Source: CAYUQT01 sp964596165 (lineage in GTDB: Bacteria > Planctomycetota > Phycisphaerae > UBA1845 > JAFGLZ01). Taken from it: a stretch of 40,651 nucleotides of DNA. Below the pieces are notes generated by a model. It saw nothing but the letters and a program-made list of their open reading frames with translations, had not been told where the DNA came from and did no database searches. The stretch spans positions 1-40,651 of the forward strand of contig CAZQTW010000059.1 of assembly GCA_964596165.1 (NCBI GenBank), read 5' to 3'. Of the stretch, positions 1 through 7,747 are shown piece by piece (position 1 is the stretch's first letter; every line of letters begins with the position of its first letter). The position numbers and the translations under genes are program-made.

Positions 1-55
1 GCAGAGCAGCGGTTTTGTAAACCGCAGGTCGTCGGTTCGAATCCGACCGGTGGCT
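1..55 (+). tRNA. tRNA-Thr (anticodon UGU), 3' part; 5' end outside the window
   Basis: The window begins inside this tRNA. The anticodon stem is GCGGT (9-13) paired with ACCGC (21-25), and the 7-nt loop TTTGTAA (14-20) carries anticodon TGT at 16-18, which reads ACA (Thr). The T arm is GTCGG-TTCGAAT-CCGAC (31-47). The acceptor 3' strand is CGGTGGC (48-54) with discriminator T at 55. CCA is not encoded. The acceptor 5' strand and D arm lie upstream. This is the complete-side copy, because its anticodon stem is intact, unlike the 3' duplicate at 3082-3123. Confidence 0.93.
14..55 (+). repeat. attL-like end: 42-nt tRNA segment repeated at 3082-3123
   Basis: These 42 nt are identical to 3082-3123 and run from the first base of the anticodon loop to the discriminator base. 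Identity stops on both sides. An exact tRNA 3'-end duplication is the usual footprint of site-specific integration by a tyrosine recombinase, with the anticodon loop as crossover zone. This copy keeps the tRNA functional. Confidence 0.85.
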
Positions 56-352
56 GTTTGGGAGTTGATTGCACACCAAGTACTTACGTCTTGGCCGCAC
101 CCCGCATTTCCGTGCAAATCGGCTGTTTTCGCGAACTGCGCCCCCTAACTGCGCCCTGTGCCTACCGAAAACCTCATCCGCCTCGCCTCGATGCTGGTTG
201 AGCCGTTCGTTGACCTCGGCGCACGCGTTCCAATCGCTGTTCATGGGCGCCGACAGCATGATCAAGGTCGCAGTTCGCACGCAGTTCGCGCGGCAGCCCA
301 GGGAGAATGGCTTAGAAAACGCTGTGAATCGGCACTGCCTAGCCGAGCGTAT
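56..352. other. Gene-poor left flank of the island
   Basis: I see no convincing gene here. A short open frame from about 155 starts V-P-T-E-N-L-I, and its first bases (156-172) recur at 2815-2831, where the frame is soon stopped. Both may be remnants of one duplicated gene or a terminal repeat of the element. Beyond the shared block the frame has no recognisable domain. Confidence 0.5.
156..172 (+). repeat. 17-nt block shared by both inner ends of the island (left copy)
   Basis: CTGTGCCTACCGAAAAC occurs here and at 2815-2831 in the same orientation, followed in both by (C/G)TCAT. Translated similarity continues weakly (VPTENLI..AS.L versus VPTENVI..AS.L), with a stop codon in the right copy. 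It could be a duplicated gene start or a terminal recognition repeat. Confidence 0.6.
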
Positions 353-1375
353 TCAGGCCGCGCGGGTGTATCGGTGGTGCAGGCCCCCTACCTGTCGAAT
401 GGCAACCACTCTCCTCTTCTGGACAGACTCAACTTCACGTGGTTCAGGAGCGTTGCCGCCGAGTGAGAGATGCGTCCGTGATCTGTGGTAGTACTCGAAA
501 TAGCTGGTGAGGATACGGATCAAGTGGGCTTCATTGAGCACGATCACATGGTCCAGACACTCACGTCGGATCGAGCCGATCAGTCGCTCGACGAACGGGT
601 TTTGCCAAAGTGAACGGCAAGCGATGACAACCTCCTCGATGCCCATTCCTTTGATCCGTTGTTGAAAGTCGCTGCCGTGGATTGCGTCATGATCACGAAT
701 CAGGAATCGAGGCGTCTCGTCGTAGGGAAATGCCTCGATGATCTGCTGCGCCGTCCATCGAGCCGTCGGGTGGCAAGTTGCGTTGAAATGGACCACACGT
801 CGCCGGTCATGTCGAAGGACAACGATGCAGTAGAGCAGTCGAAATCTCACCGTCTGGACAACAAATAAATCAATCGCAGCGATGTCTCTGATGTGGATCT
901 CGATGAACGTTCGCCACGTCTGAGAGGGCGGCTTGCGTCGACGACACATGTATCTGGCTACCGCTGACTTCGCGACCGTATACCCGAGCAGCAGCAACTC
1001 CGACTGGATCCGCGGTGCTCCCCATGTCGGGTTCTCTCGGGACATTCGTTGGATCAACCTGCGGATTTCTGCATCGATCCTGGGACGGCCGGTGGGCTCG
1101 GTACGTGACTTCCATCGCCAGTAGAGCCGGAATCCTTCGCGGTGCCAGCGGATGACGGTGTCCGGCTTGACGATCAGCAGGCAGGACGGCCAGTCCTTCC
1201 AGAGCCTGGATAACCACACCCAGAAGAGCCGGTCACGCTTCCGCAATCGTGGGCGCTTCACTGATCGCTGGAGAACGATCAGTTGCTGGCGGAGGGCCAG
1301 GTCTTCTGCCACAATGGTTGCACGGCCCAGTAACAACGCTCGGAGCAAGTACAAGATGATCTTCACGGCGCCCAT
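353..1375 (-). CDS. DDE transposase, rve integrase-core family (IS481/IS3-like)
   Basis: This 340-residue protein catalyses cut-and-join of its insertion sequence. An N-terminal helical/HTH part contains 'KPDTVIRWHREGF' and 'NPTWGAPRIQSELLLLG', which are typical of DNA-binding regions in this family. The integrase core follows with the acidic residues D169 (AAIDLF), D228 or D230 (IRDHDAIHG) and E263 (NPFVERLIGSIRREC). 'LNEAHLIRILTSYFEYYHRSRTHLSLGG' is the usual C-terminal block. The frame is uninterrupted and of normal length, so it may be active. The right IS repeat and an 11-bp stem-loop lie upstream of the start, and the left repeat overlaps the last codons. Such stand-alone transposases are common in planctomycete and acidobacterial genomes. 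The exact IS family is not certain without a search. Confidence 0.88.
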   Translation of the reverse strand: MGAVKIILYLLRALLLGRATIVAEDLALRQQLIVLQRSVKRPRLRKRDRLFWVWLSRLWKDWPSCLLIVKPDTVIRWHREGFRLYWRWKSRTEPTGRPRIDAEIRRLIQRMSRENPTWGAPRIQSELLLLGYTVAKSAVARYMCRRRKPPSQTWRTFIEIHIRDIAAIDLFVVQTVRFRLLYCIVVLRHDRRRVVHFNATCHPTARWTAQQIIEAFPYDETPRFLIRDHDAIHGSDFQQRIKGMGIEEVVIACRSLWQNPFVERLIGSIRRECLDHVIVLNEAHLIRILTSYFEYYHRSRTHLSLGGNAPEPREVESVQKRRVVAIRQVGGLHHRYTRAA

Positions 1376-1424
1376 TTCCTCCTCCCGGTTCGGGCTTGGT
1401 TCGGGTGGATGGTAGCCGATACAC
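364..1424 (-). mobile_element. Insertion sequence with 11-bp terminal inverted repeats
   Basis: GGGTGTATCGG at 364-374 is matched by its exact reverse complement CCGATACACCC at 1414-1424, bounding about 1.06 kb that contains the transposase. The left repeat lies inside the 3' end of the reading frame, so the last few codons and the stop (353-355) come from flanking DNA. I do not see a clear target-site duplication. The TGTATCGG core and DDE domain fit an IS481/IS3-related element. Confidence 0.65.
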
Positions 1425-1437
1425 CCTCGAACCGGGA
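1381..1437. repeat. 11-bp inverted repeat straddling the right IS end, upstream of the transposase
   Basis: CTCCCGGTTCG (1381-1391) pairs perfectly with CGAACCGGGAG (1427-1437). The interval holds the right terminal repeat of the IS (1414-1424). It lies just upstream of the transposase start (1375), so it could fold in the leader mRNA or be part of an extended transposase-binding end. Confidence 0.5.
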
Positions 1438-1524
1438 GTCACATAAGTCCTTCACTGACAATGAGGACAGAGTTTTCGGGAGGGACACACTTGGGGACAA
1501 GGTCCTATACCTTGAAATTCCATC

Positions 1525-1552
1525 TTGCCATGATGGATTTTCATGGTATACT
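1525..1552 (+). promoter_or_regulatory. Sigma70-type promoter with overlapping palindrome, for the DUF4143 ATPase
   Basis: TTGCCA (1525-1530) and TATACT (1547-1552) are separated by 16 bp and match the -35/-10 consensus well. The ATG at 1561 is 8 nt past the -10 box, so the transcript would be almost leaderless. CCATGA (1528-1533) and TCATGG (1541-1546) form an inverted repeat overlapping the -35 box and filling the spacer, a good position for an operator. This argues against the upstream ATG at 1543, which lies inside the promoter. Confidence 0.6.
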
Positions 1553-1560
1553 TACGACGT

Positions 1561-2715
1561 ATGATTGAGCGTCGCCATCTCATTTCAACTGTCCGCTCGG
1601 CCTTGCGGCAGAGCCGAATCGTGGGCTTGATCGGACCCCGCCAATGCGGGAAGACCACGTTGGCTCGAAACCTCGTCAACGTGGAGTCGCCCAACTACTT
1701 CGACCTAGAGGACCCGACAGACGTGGCCCGCCTCGAACAACCGATGGTGGCCCTTAGGGGCCTAAAGGGCTTGGTGGTCATTGATGAGGTACAGCGACGC
1801 CCCGATCTCTTCCCCGTTCTTCGCGTGCTCGCGGACCGCGCTGGCCTGCCAGCTCGCTTCCTGATCCTGGGAAGCGCCTCGCCAGCGTTGCTCAGACAGT
1901 CATCCGAATCGCTTGCCGGTCGGATACATATGGTACCGATGAGCGGGTTCAGCATGCAGGAAGTCGGAGTGACTAACCAATCGGCGCATTGGCTGCGTGG
2001 GGGGTTACCTCTGTCGTTTCTCGCCGAGGACGATGCAGCAAGCTTCATATGGCGGCAAGAATTCGTCAGGATGCTTCTGGAGCGGGACATGCCTCAATTC
2101 GGCTTCTCCATCGCCTCCTCGACTCTCTTGAGATTCTGGACCATGGTGGCGCACTACCATGGACAGATCTGGAATGCCGCGGAACCTGCACGCTCCCTGG
2201 GCATCAGCGAAACCTCAGTACGCCGCTACCTGGACCTGCTGACGGACGTGTTCATGATACGCCAGTTGCCTCCGTGGCACGCCAACCTGAGCAAGCGGCA
2301 AGTCAAAGCACCCAAGATCTATTTTCATGACACGGGGCTCTTGCACCAGTTGCTGGGCATTCGGACGGAAAAGGAATTGCTGAGCCATCCGAAGTGCGGA
2401 GCCTCATGGGAAGGCTACGTCATCGAGGAGACTCTGAAAGCGGCCGAGCCGCATGAGGCGTATTTCTGGGCAACTCACGGTGGGGCCGAAATTGACCTCC
2501 TACTGATCAAAGACGGACGCAAGCTCGCCATCGAGTGCAAGCGGGTGGATGCGCCACGACTGACGCCATCCATGCGAATTGCGATGGAGGATCTGAAGCT
2601 CGACCGAATCAGCGTGGTCTATCCTGGTACGAAACGCTATCTCATCGCGGAACGAATCGAAGCAGTGCCGGTAAGGGCGATCGAGAACGGCATGAAGGGT
2701 CTGTTCCCCGCATGA
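1561..2715 (+). CDS. AAA_14 / DUF4143 domain ATPase
   Basis: The 384-residue protein has the two-part layout of this family. The N-terminal P-loop ATPase has Walker A 'GPRQCGKTTL' (K31) and Walker B 'GLVVIDEVQRRPD'. A winged-helix-like middle contains 'SLGISETSVRRYLDLLTDVF'. The C-terminal DUF4143 domain carries a PD-(D/E)xK-like pattern: 'GAEIDLLL' (D312) and 'LAIECKR' (E325, K327). The family's cellular role is unresolved; it is often dispersed in variable genome regions. I chose the start at 1561 because the strong promoter ends 8 nt upstream. The gene is intact although the island around it has lost any recombinase. It could serve stability, defence or mobility of the element, but the sequence does not decide between these. 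Confidence 0.85.
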   Translation: MIERRHLISTVRSALRQSRIVGLIGPRQCGKTTLARNLVNVESPNYFDLEDPTDVARLEQPMVALRGLKGLVVIDEVQRRPDLFPVLRVLADRAGLPARFLILGSASPALLRQSSESLAGRIHMVPMSGFSMQEVGVTNQSAHWLRGGLPLSFLAEDDAASFIWRQEFVRMLLERDMPQFGFSIASSTLLRFWTMVAHYHGQIWNAAEPARSLGISETSVRRYLDLLTDVFMIRQLPPWHANLSKRQVKAPKIYFHDTGLLHQLLGIRTEKELLSHPKCGASWEGYVIEETLKAAEPHEAYFWATHGGAEIDLLLIKDGRKLAIECKRVDAPRLTPSMRIAMEDLKLDRISVVYPGTKRYLIAERIEAVPVRAIENGMKGLFPA

Positions 2716-3081
2716 CATATCGACCACTGTGACGTTCCGAACACCGTTCCCCGACGGCGCCCGGTTAGACGTGCCCTTCTGCTGCACCAATTCTAAGCCT
2801 GTCAGGGATGTCGACTGTGCCTACCGAAAACGTCATCTGACACGCTTCAAGGCTGATGGGGCCACTCGCCGACCTCAACCTCGATCAAAGACATCATCCG
2901 GAGGATTGCACGTTGTCGGCATGGATGGGCCGAAGTGTGCCCCGAAGTGCGCCCCCTTTCTGCACAACTCTGGCCATCAATCAGCCTACCACTGGCAGTC
3001 ACTTGGCATAACGCTGGCCTCCACACCCCAGAAAACGCTGAATTCCTTAGGAAACTCGCATAAAAAAGCCGACGTGACGTA
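2716..3081. other. Non-coding right flank of the island
   Basis: I see no convincing gene. It holds the right copy of the 17-nt block (2815-2831), a cluster of GCCCCxxAGTGCGCCCC-like bases (2937-2956) recalling the left flank near 136-155, and an A/T-rich stretch before the attR-like repeat. Confidence 0.55.
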
Positions 3082-3148
3082 TTTGTAAACCGCAGGTCGT
3101 CGGTTCGAATCCGACCGGTGGCTTTGTCCAAATCCTTAGGAAACCTGC
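3041..3148. repeat. TCCTTAGGAAAC direct repeats flanking the attR-like copy
   Basis: AATTCCTTAGGAAACTCGC (3041-3059) and AAATCCTTAGGAAACCTGC (3130-3148) lie on either side of the tRNA fragment 3082-3123, one inside and one outside the island. Each contains the short palindrome CCTTAGG. They could be recombinase arm sites or a footprint of an earlier integration. The repeat is seen; the role is inference. Confidence 0.45.
3082..3123 (+). repeat. attR-like end: tRNA-Thr 3' fragment
   Basis: This is an exact copy of 14-55. The sequence upstream (GACGTA) cannot pair with ACCGC, so this is not a functional tRNA but the displaced 3' end expected at the distal boundary of an island integrated in a tRNA gene. 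Confidence 0.85.
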
Positions 3149-3575
3149 GTTTTTCCCGTGGTTTCTCGCCCCTTTTGCTTGGCTGCGTCCCCCACCTTCT
3201 GGTCGGCACACAGATGCTCCGACAGTGCCGGCTTGAGGCCTTCTAAGAGTTCCGCTTGCTCGTTCCTCGGATAGGCGACCCGACGTAGACGTAACGTCCG
3301 ATCGTCTACCGTCTTCAGCAGGATGTCCTCGATCTGAACATCATGCAGCAGCCGCAGTGCCGCTGCCGGACTCATCGGGAATCCCGTTTACGGATCCGCG
3401 TCATCAACCCTGCATTCCTCAACAGGTGCTCCAACGCCTTCCACAGCGTGTACGCCAGGACGCACACGAAGATGTATGCCTGAACCCGACCGGCCACCTG
3501 ATGCCACATCGGCCGAAGCAGCAGGTGCGTCTTCATCGCGCGAAACGCTTCTTTCGCTGGGGTGAGTTGCATATA
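3136..3575 (-). pseudogene. IS1634-type transposase, C-terminal remnant with frameshift
   Basis: Two overlapping frames together give the C-terminus of an IS1634-group (IS4 superfamily) transposase. From 3575 the first frame reads 'YMQLTPAKEAFRAMKTHL', then 'LLRPMWHQVAGRVQAYIFVC' and 'LWKALEHLLRNAGL', the segment with the family's E-A-F-R-x-(L/M)-K and RP-(I/M)-(F/W/Y)-HQ motifs. It stops at about 3372. The next frame (3375-3136) continues with 'QIEDILLKTVDDRTLRLRRV', the family's typical tail. The catalytic N-terminal two thirds are missing, so this is a dead fragment just outside the attR-like repeat. The family is recognised from memory of its conserved motifs. Confidence 0.75.
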
Positions 3576-3576
3576 G

Positions 3577-3642
3577 ATCTGCGTACTCGGCGGGGTCGCG
3601 TTGGAGGAAGCGGCCGTGCGTAGGGTCGACAGCGGTAAAATT
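3577..3642 (-). pseudogene. RHS-repeat protein remnant fused to the transposase remnant
   Basis: The minus-strand frame reads 'NFTAVDPTHGRFLQRDPAEY' followed by AD, the hallmark of the RHS core region ('YDPxxGRFLxRDPxGYxDG'). Only about 22 residues remain before the sequence switches to the transposase fragment at about 3576. This marks an old insertion or deletion that joined two genes. Confidence 0.6.
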
Positions 3643-3811
3643 CCGTTCAATGGCATCGATCACTTTGCCTGGGCGTCCGGGCATGAGGCCCGACACGTGA
3701 AGACGAGCACGGCTTGGCACCCAACCGGACAGAATGGCACCCTCGCCGTGGCGTGCTGTTCAAGCCTGGACCACCCGCCGCAGACACACGATCCTTCCTT
3801 CCGCCGGCTGA

Positions 3812-6800
3812 CTACTTCTTCTCAAGCGTAATGGTTTTCTGCTCGTGCTCGTCGGCGGCGATGCAGAACTGCCGCAATCGCCCGTACTCGTTCTTGGGGA
3901 TATCCGTCGCCTTGACGATCAGCTTCTTCTCCATCCGCAGTACGCCCGTTTCGACGGCATACCGAATCTCGTAGGAAATCCAAGGGGTGTCGAGCTTCGC
4001 CGAATCGGGCAGCGTCTTCACCGACCACGACGGCTCGTAGCGATAGATCTCACCGTATTCGACGGTGCTGGGCATCGCCAGCCAAAGATCGTACTGCCGA
4101 TCCGTCCGCGGCGCGTAGCGGGCGGTCAGATCGAACCGCCGCTTGGGTCGAAGGATCAGCGACCCGGAAGCCGGTTCGGCATAGCGCTCGGCCTGGAAGT
4201 CGAACCGGATCTCCACCGGTGCCTCTCGATCAGTCAGATCCGAGAAGGCCATGTCCGTCAACTGACCGTTCGGTTGAAGATTGGTCACCACCGCCTCAAG
4301 CTGCTGCTTCCGCTGTCCGACCTGACGGAACTGTTGGCGGAACCCCGCCGCAAAATCACCGGTTACGGACCAGTGGGCCCTCGCCTGGGCCGAACCGGTC
4401 CCCGATAGGTTGGCTTCCATGATGAGCCGAACCAGGTTTTCGTGCGGTTTCACCTGGGGGACATCCTTGAACTGCATCCGCCCGTCGGGCCTCCAAACCA
4501 TCGCCGGAACACCCCGGTCTCCCCACGGGAGCGTGCCGAGCCCGTAGTACTCGGCGGTGGCGTCGAGCCAGAGCCCGCGGTCGAAATCCTGCGCATCGGG
4601 AACGTAGACGATCGCGTGGTTGCACTGATTCGACGGCAACTCGCGAACCAACTGCCCCGCCTCTCGCGTCCGAATGGTGGCGTAGCAGGCCGTGATCCCC
4701 GCCTCGCGCAACATGGCGATGAGGAGGGCCGATTTCCCCTTGCATTCACCCCATTCGTTGGCCAGGACGTTCGATGCCTTGGGCGGCTTAACGCCGAAAA
4801 TCCCCTCGGTGTAGGCCGTCTTATACTGAATCTTCTGAGCCACAAAGTTGTACAGGACCCGCATTCGTTCGTCGGACGTCGCGCACGTAGCGGTCAACTC
4901 CTTGACCTTCTGTCGAATGGCCGCGTCCGACTCGAACTGATCCTTGATCAGGGCATATTCCCAGCGCGCGATTTCGTCCCAGTCCTCGATGGTGCTCAGT
5001 CGAACCTGTTCGACGATGTCGGCCGTCGGCGGCATGGCAACCTCGGGCTCGACCATGGGCACGTTATCGGCACGGAAATCATAGACGTTCTGCCCCTGGA
5101 ATTCGCCGCGCGTAAACCGAACGTGCGAGCCGCGGATCACGTATTTGACCGTCTTGTCGCGCGGCGCCACGAGGACCCATTGCCCTCGCAACAGCGGTAC
5201 GGTGGATTGAAAAGCCTCCACGTGGTTGTAATGGCGGCTCAACCAACTGGTGCCTTGGGTGTGGTAGATCACCTTGTATTCCAGGACCGAACCGGACTGG
5301 AGTTGGGAGAAGTGAATCTCCTGAGCGGTCACTCGCGTGGCCTCCACCTCGCTGCCGTCCGGCTTGATGACCACCGCGCGAAGCACCTTGGGTTGGCTGC
5401 CGCCGAGCGGAACCTTCGTGTATTCCTGTCGGCCCCGCTCGTTCAGTATTTTCGCGACGACGTGCTCCTGCGAACTGCTCGAACCGTCCTCGAAAAGCTG
5501 CGTAACCCGGTGCCTGAGCAAGATGACGGCGGATGCCTTGGGATAGCTCGCCTCATCGATGCGGGTCGACGCGATCAGGTCGGCGGCTTCCCTCGCCCCG
5601 ACGCCATACTGAGCGAATGCCGCGTTCTCTTGTTGGGGCTGAAGAAAATCGAGATAGTCGCGCAGTTGTCGATCGTCCGGCTTGTGAAGCAGTGCCGTTC
5701 GCCATGATGAGATCGCCTCGGACGTCTTGCCCATCCGCTCGTAGATGCCGCCGAGCCGATTGAGCACGTCGGCCTGGGTGGGACAAATTGCCAGCGATTC
5801 CTTGCAGAGGGCGATCGCCGGTTCGTAAGCCTGCCGCCGCAGCAGCAGGTCGACACGTCCCAGGCGGATGGAATGGCTGAGGGGAAGCAAATGCTGAAGG
5901 ACCTCGCCGCACTTCAGGGCATCATCGATGCGGCTTTCGCGAGCCGCCTGATCCATCAGCGCTTGCCACGCGGTAAGGTTGGTTCGATCCTGCGCCACGG
6001 CCTGGGTCCAGAGCGATTTCGATTGCTCGTTGTACCCATATCCGTTGCAGAGGGCGGCGTAGTTCGCCGTCAGCAGGGAGACCTCCGGATGGGATTCGTG
6101 GAGCGTCTTGGCCTTCAGGAACGCCTGAAACGCCCAGCCTCGCGCCTGATAGAACTGCTGGAGTGCGTAATGGGTCACCATGGACTGGGGAGCGGCCGCC
6201 ACCGCCGCATCCAGCGTCTTGCGAGCCAGCTCCATCGACTCCCTCGATTGGTAGAACCGCCCCAACATCATCAACGCCCTCGGGTTTTTCGGCTCGAGCG
6301 ACAACGCCGACTTGAGCTGTTCAAAGGCTTTGTCCGGCTGCTCGTCGACGGAGTAGGCAAGTGCCAGAAGGACTCGATACTCGCTGCAGTTCTTGTTGAG
6401 CGATACCAACCACTCGAAGGTCTGCGTGGCCGGCGTCCGTCGGTTCGCCGCATGCTGGGCGAGACCGAGATAGTAAACCGCCGATTCATTCTGCCGGTTT
6501 CGAGCGACCTCTTGGCTGAAGTACTCCAGCATCCCACGGTCATGATCGAACTCAGCCGTCCGTTCCGGGATGCTCGGGGACCCCGATGGGGTGCTTGCGT
6601 GCTGAGAAGTTGCGGCCGAACCGGCCGGCGGTTCGGATGAAAATGCCACGTTCTCAAGCGGGTTGCCGGCCGGATCGGTCAGTCGAAGTCCCATTCGCCA
6701 CTCGCCGCCATGTCGACACACTTTGACCAGGATCGTGTTGAATCCGGGCTCCAGCACAACCGGTGCAACGTGTTGATCGATCGCGAATCCCTTGTTTTGA

Positions 6801-7747
6801 TCGTCCGAGATCACCAACCGGTTGTTCACCCATACCTTCACGGAATGATCCGCACCCAAGCGAATGACGGCCTGGGTTCGTGCAGGCGCCTTCGCATACG
6901 TGACGGCGTAAGCAAGTACCTGATCGTTCGGATACATCACCGATGCGAAGTTGCAGAGGCTCGACAACGAAAAGTGTTCGAGCTTGCGCCACGAAACAGG
7001 ACTCCCGCGACCCGGATACTTCCGGGTAAAATCGATTTCTCTCTCGGGCCCATAGGAAACGCCGAAACCTGAATTGGCCTCGTTGTCGAACGGACCGACG
7101 ACCTGCCAGGCCTGGACCCACCCGATGTCCTGATACGTCTGACGCGCCTGATCCATCTGACCGTCGCGGAGGAGCAACTCGGCGAGCACCCATCGCGCGA
7201 CCGCCCGATGCACGGACCGGCCGGGTTGCGACACGAAGCCTCGGAGCGCCTCTATGGCCGTCCGCCGCTGGGAGACGGAAAGAGTCAGTTCGCCCACTCG
7301 CGAGATGTAGTACGACGTCTCCGGGCGATCCTGTCCGATCATCGCCAGCAGGTGGGGCAGAACCTGGTCGTCCCGCCCTTGCATCTCACGAACCAACGCG
7401 GCGATCTCGTGGGCCTTGAAGTGGGACGGATCCAGTCGCAGGGCCTCGTCTGCCTCTCGGAGGGCCTGCTCATTGTCCGACTTGTATCGGCTGAGGACCC
7501 AGGCCAGCGCGGCATGATTGTCCGCCGTCGGCTGCGACGCCAAGACGCTTCGATATCGTTCAACGGTGGCCTCGACCTGAGCGTTCTGTGTCGTGGGTGT
7601 TGCGGCCCGGCTGCACGGCAAAACGAATGCCGCGGCAAGAACGCAAAGCAACGTCGGAGCCTGCCACCGTCGTGGGCGGACGCCCCCGCTAGACCTTGCT
7701 GAGGTGATCGGGATTCGCGCGAACATGTGCTTCGATAAGATCGGCAT
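3812..7747 (-). CDS. Secreted TPR / DUF3857 / transglutaminase-like giant protein
   Basis: The protein has 1311 residues. A signal peptide-like segment lies near residues 27-49 ('APTLLCVLAAAFVLPCSRA'). TPR-like helices follow to about 210, then a carbohydrate-binding-like region (about 214-375) starting 'WQVVGPFDNEANSGFG' with 'SVKVWVNNRLV'. A second TPR array spans about 400-750, DUF3857 about 770-950, and a transglutaminase core with Cys1002 (GECKGKSALL), His1044 (NHAIVYV) and Asp1062 (LWLDATAEY), a complete papain-like triad. A beta-rich tail closes the protein. It probably acts in the periplasm on proteins or peptides; the substrate is unknown. The start overlaps the end of the upstream acyltransferase gene by 59 nt, implying co-transcription. 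A GGAGG lies 12 nt before this ATG; the in-frame ATG at 7726 is an alternative. Confidence 0.85.
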   Translation of the reverse strand: MPILSKHMFARIPITSARSSGGVRPRRWQAPTLLCVLAAAFVLPCSRAATPTTQNAQVEATVERYRSVLASQPTADNHAALAWVLSRYKSDNEQALREADEALRLDPSHFKAHEIAALVREMQGRDDQVLPHLLAMIGQDRPETSYYISRVGELTLSVSQRRTAIEALRGFVSQPGRSVHRAVARWVLAELLLRDGQMDQARQTYQDIGWVQAWQVVGPFDNEANSGFGVSYGPEREIDFTRKYPGRGSPVSWRKLEHFSLSSLCNFASVMYPNDQVLAYAVTYAKAPARTQAVIRLGADHSVKVWVNNRLVISDDQNKGFAIDQHVAPVVLEPGFNTILVKVCRHGGEWRMGLRLTDPAGNPLENVAFSSEPPAGSAATSQHASTPSGSPSIPERTAEFDHDRGMLEYFSQEVARNRQNESAVYYLGLAQHAANRRTPATQTFEWLVSLNKNCSEYRVLLALAYSVDEQPDKAFEQLKSALSLEPKNPRALMMLGRFYQSRESMELARKTLDAAVAAAPQSMVTHYALQQFYQARGWAFQAFLKAKTLHESHPEVSLLTANYAALCNGYGYNEQSKSLWTQAVAQDRTNLTAWQALMDQAARESRIDDALKCGEVLQHLLPLSHSIRLGRVDLLLRRQAYEPAIALCKESLAICPTQADVLNRLGGIYERMGKTSEAISSWRTALLHKPDDRQLRDYLDFLQPQQENAAFAQYGVGAREAADLIASTRIDEASYPKASAVILLRHRVTQLFEDGSSSSQEHVVAKILNERGRQEYTKVPLGGSQPKVLRAVVIKPDGSEVEATRVTAQEIHFSQLQSGSVLEYKVIYHTQGTSWLSRHYNHVEAFQSTVPLLRGQWVLVAPRDKTVKYVIRGSHVRFTRGEFQGQNVYDFRADNVPMVEPEVAMPPTADIVEQVRLSTIEDWDEIARWEYALIKDQFESDAAIRQKVKELTATCATSDERMRVLYNFVAQKIQYKTAYTEGIFGVKPPKASNVLANEWGECKGKSALLIAMLREAGITACYATIRTREAGQLVRELPSNQCNHAIVYVPDAQDFDRGLWLDATAEYYGLGTLPWGDRGVPAMVWRPDGRMQFKDVPQVKPHENLVRLIMEANLSGTGSAQARAHWSVTGDFAAGFRQQFRQVGQRKQQLEAVVTNLQPNGQLTDMAFSDLTDREAPVEIRFDFQAERYAEPASGSLILRPKRRFDLTARYAPRTDRQYDLWLAMPSTVEYGEIYRYEPSWSVKTLPDSAKLDTPWISYEIRYAVETGVLRMEKKLIVKATDIPKNEYGRLRQFCIAADEHEQKTITLEKK

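Larger units (their letters stand above)
14..3123. mobile_element. 3.1-kb tRNA-Thr-bounded integrated island without its own recombinase
   Basis: A perfect 42-nt direct repeat of the tRNA-Thr 3' half bounds this stretch. Inside are an insertion sequence with a DDE transposase (364-1424), an AAA_14/DUF4143 ATPase (1561-2715) and non-coding flanks. I see no tyrosine or serine recombinase, relaxase or excisionase. The unit is therefore either a decayed remnant of a larger integrative element or a mini-element mobilised in trans. The two inner flanks share a 17-nt block (156-172 and 2815-2831), which hints at related terminal sequences. The duplication is seen directly; the mechanism is inferred from family knowledge. 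Confidence 0.75.

Noticed and set aside
1543..1560. ATG at 1543 as start of the DUF4143 ATPase
   Set aside because: It lies between the -35 and -10 boxes of a strong promoter, so it would not be transcribed.
2729..3088. Small plus-strand gene in the right island flank
   Set aside because: It has no family motif, runs into the tRNA fragment and is composed of flanking repeats.
2847..3209. Minus-strand frame containing a GRIRTDDLRFTN peptide
   Set aside because: This peptide is the well-known spurious translation of a tRNA 3' end; here it comes from the attR-like tRNA fragment.
4442..5707. 421-codon plus-strand frame over the transglutaminase gene
   Set aside because: It is antisense to the DUF3857/transglutaminase domains; a shadow.
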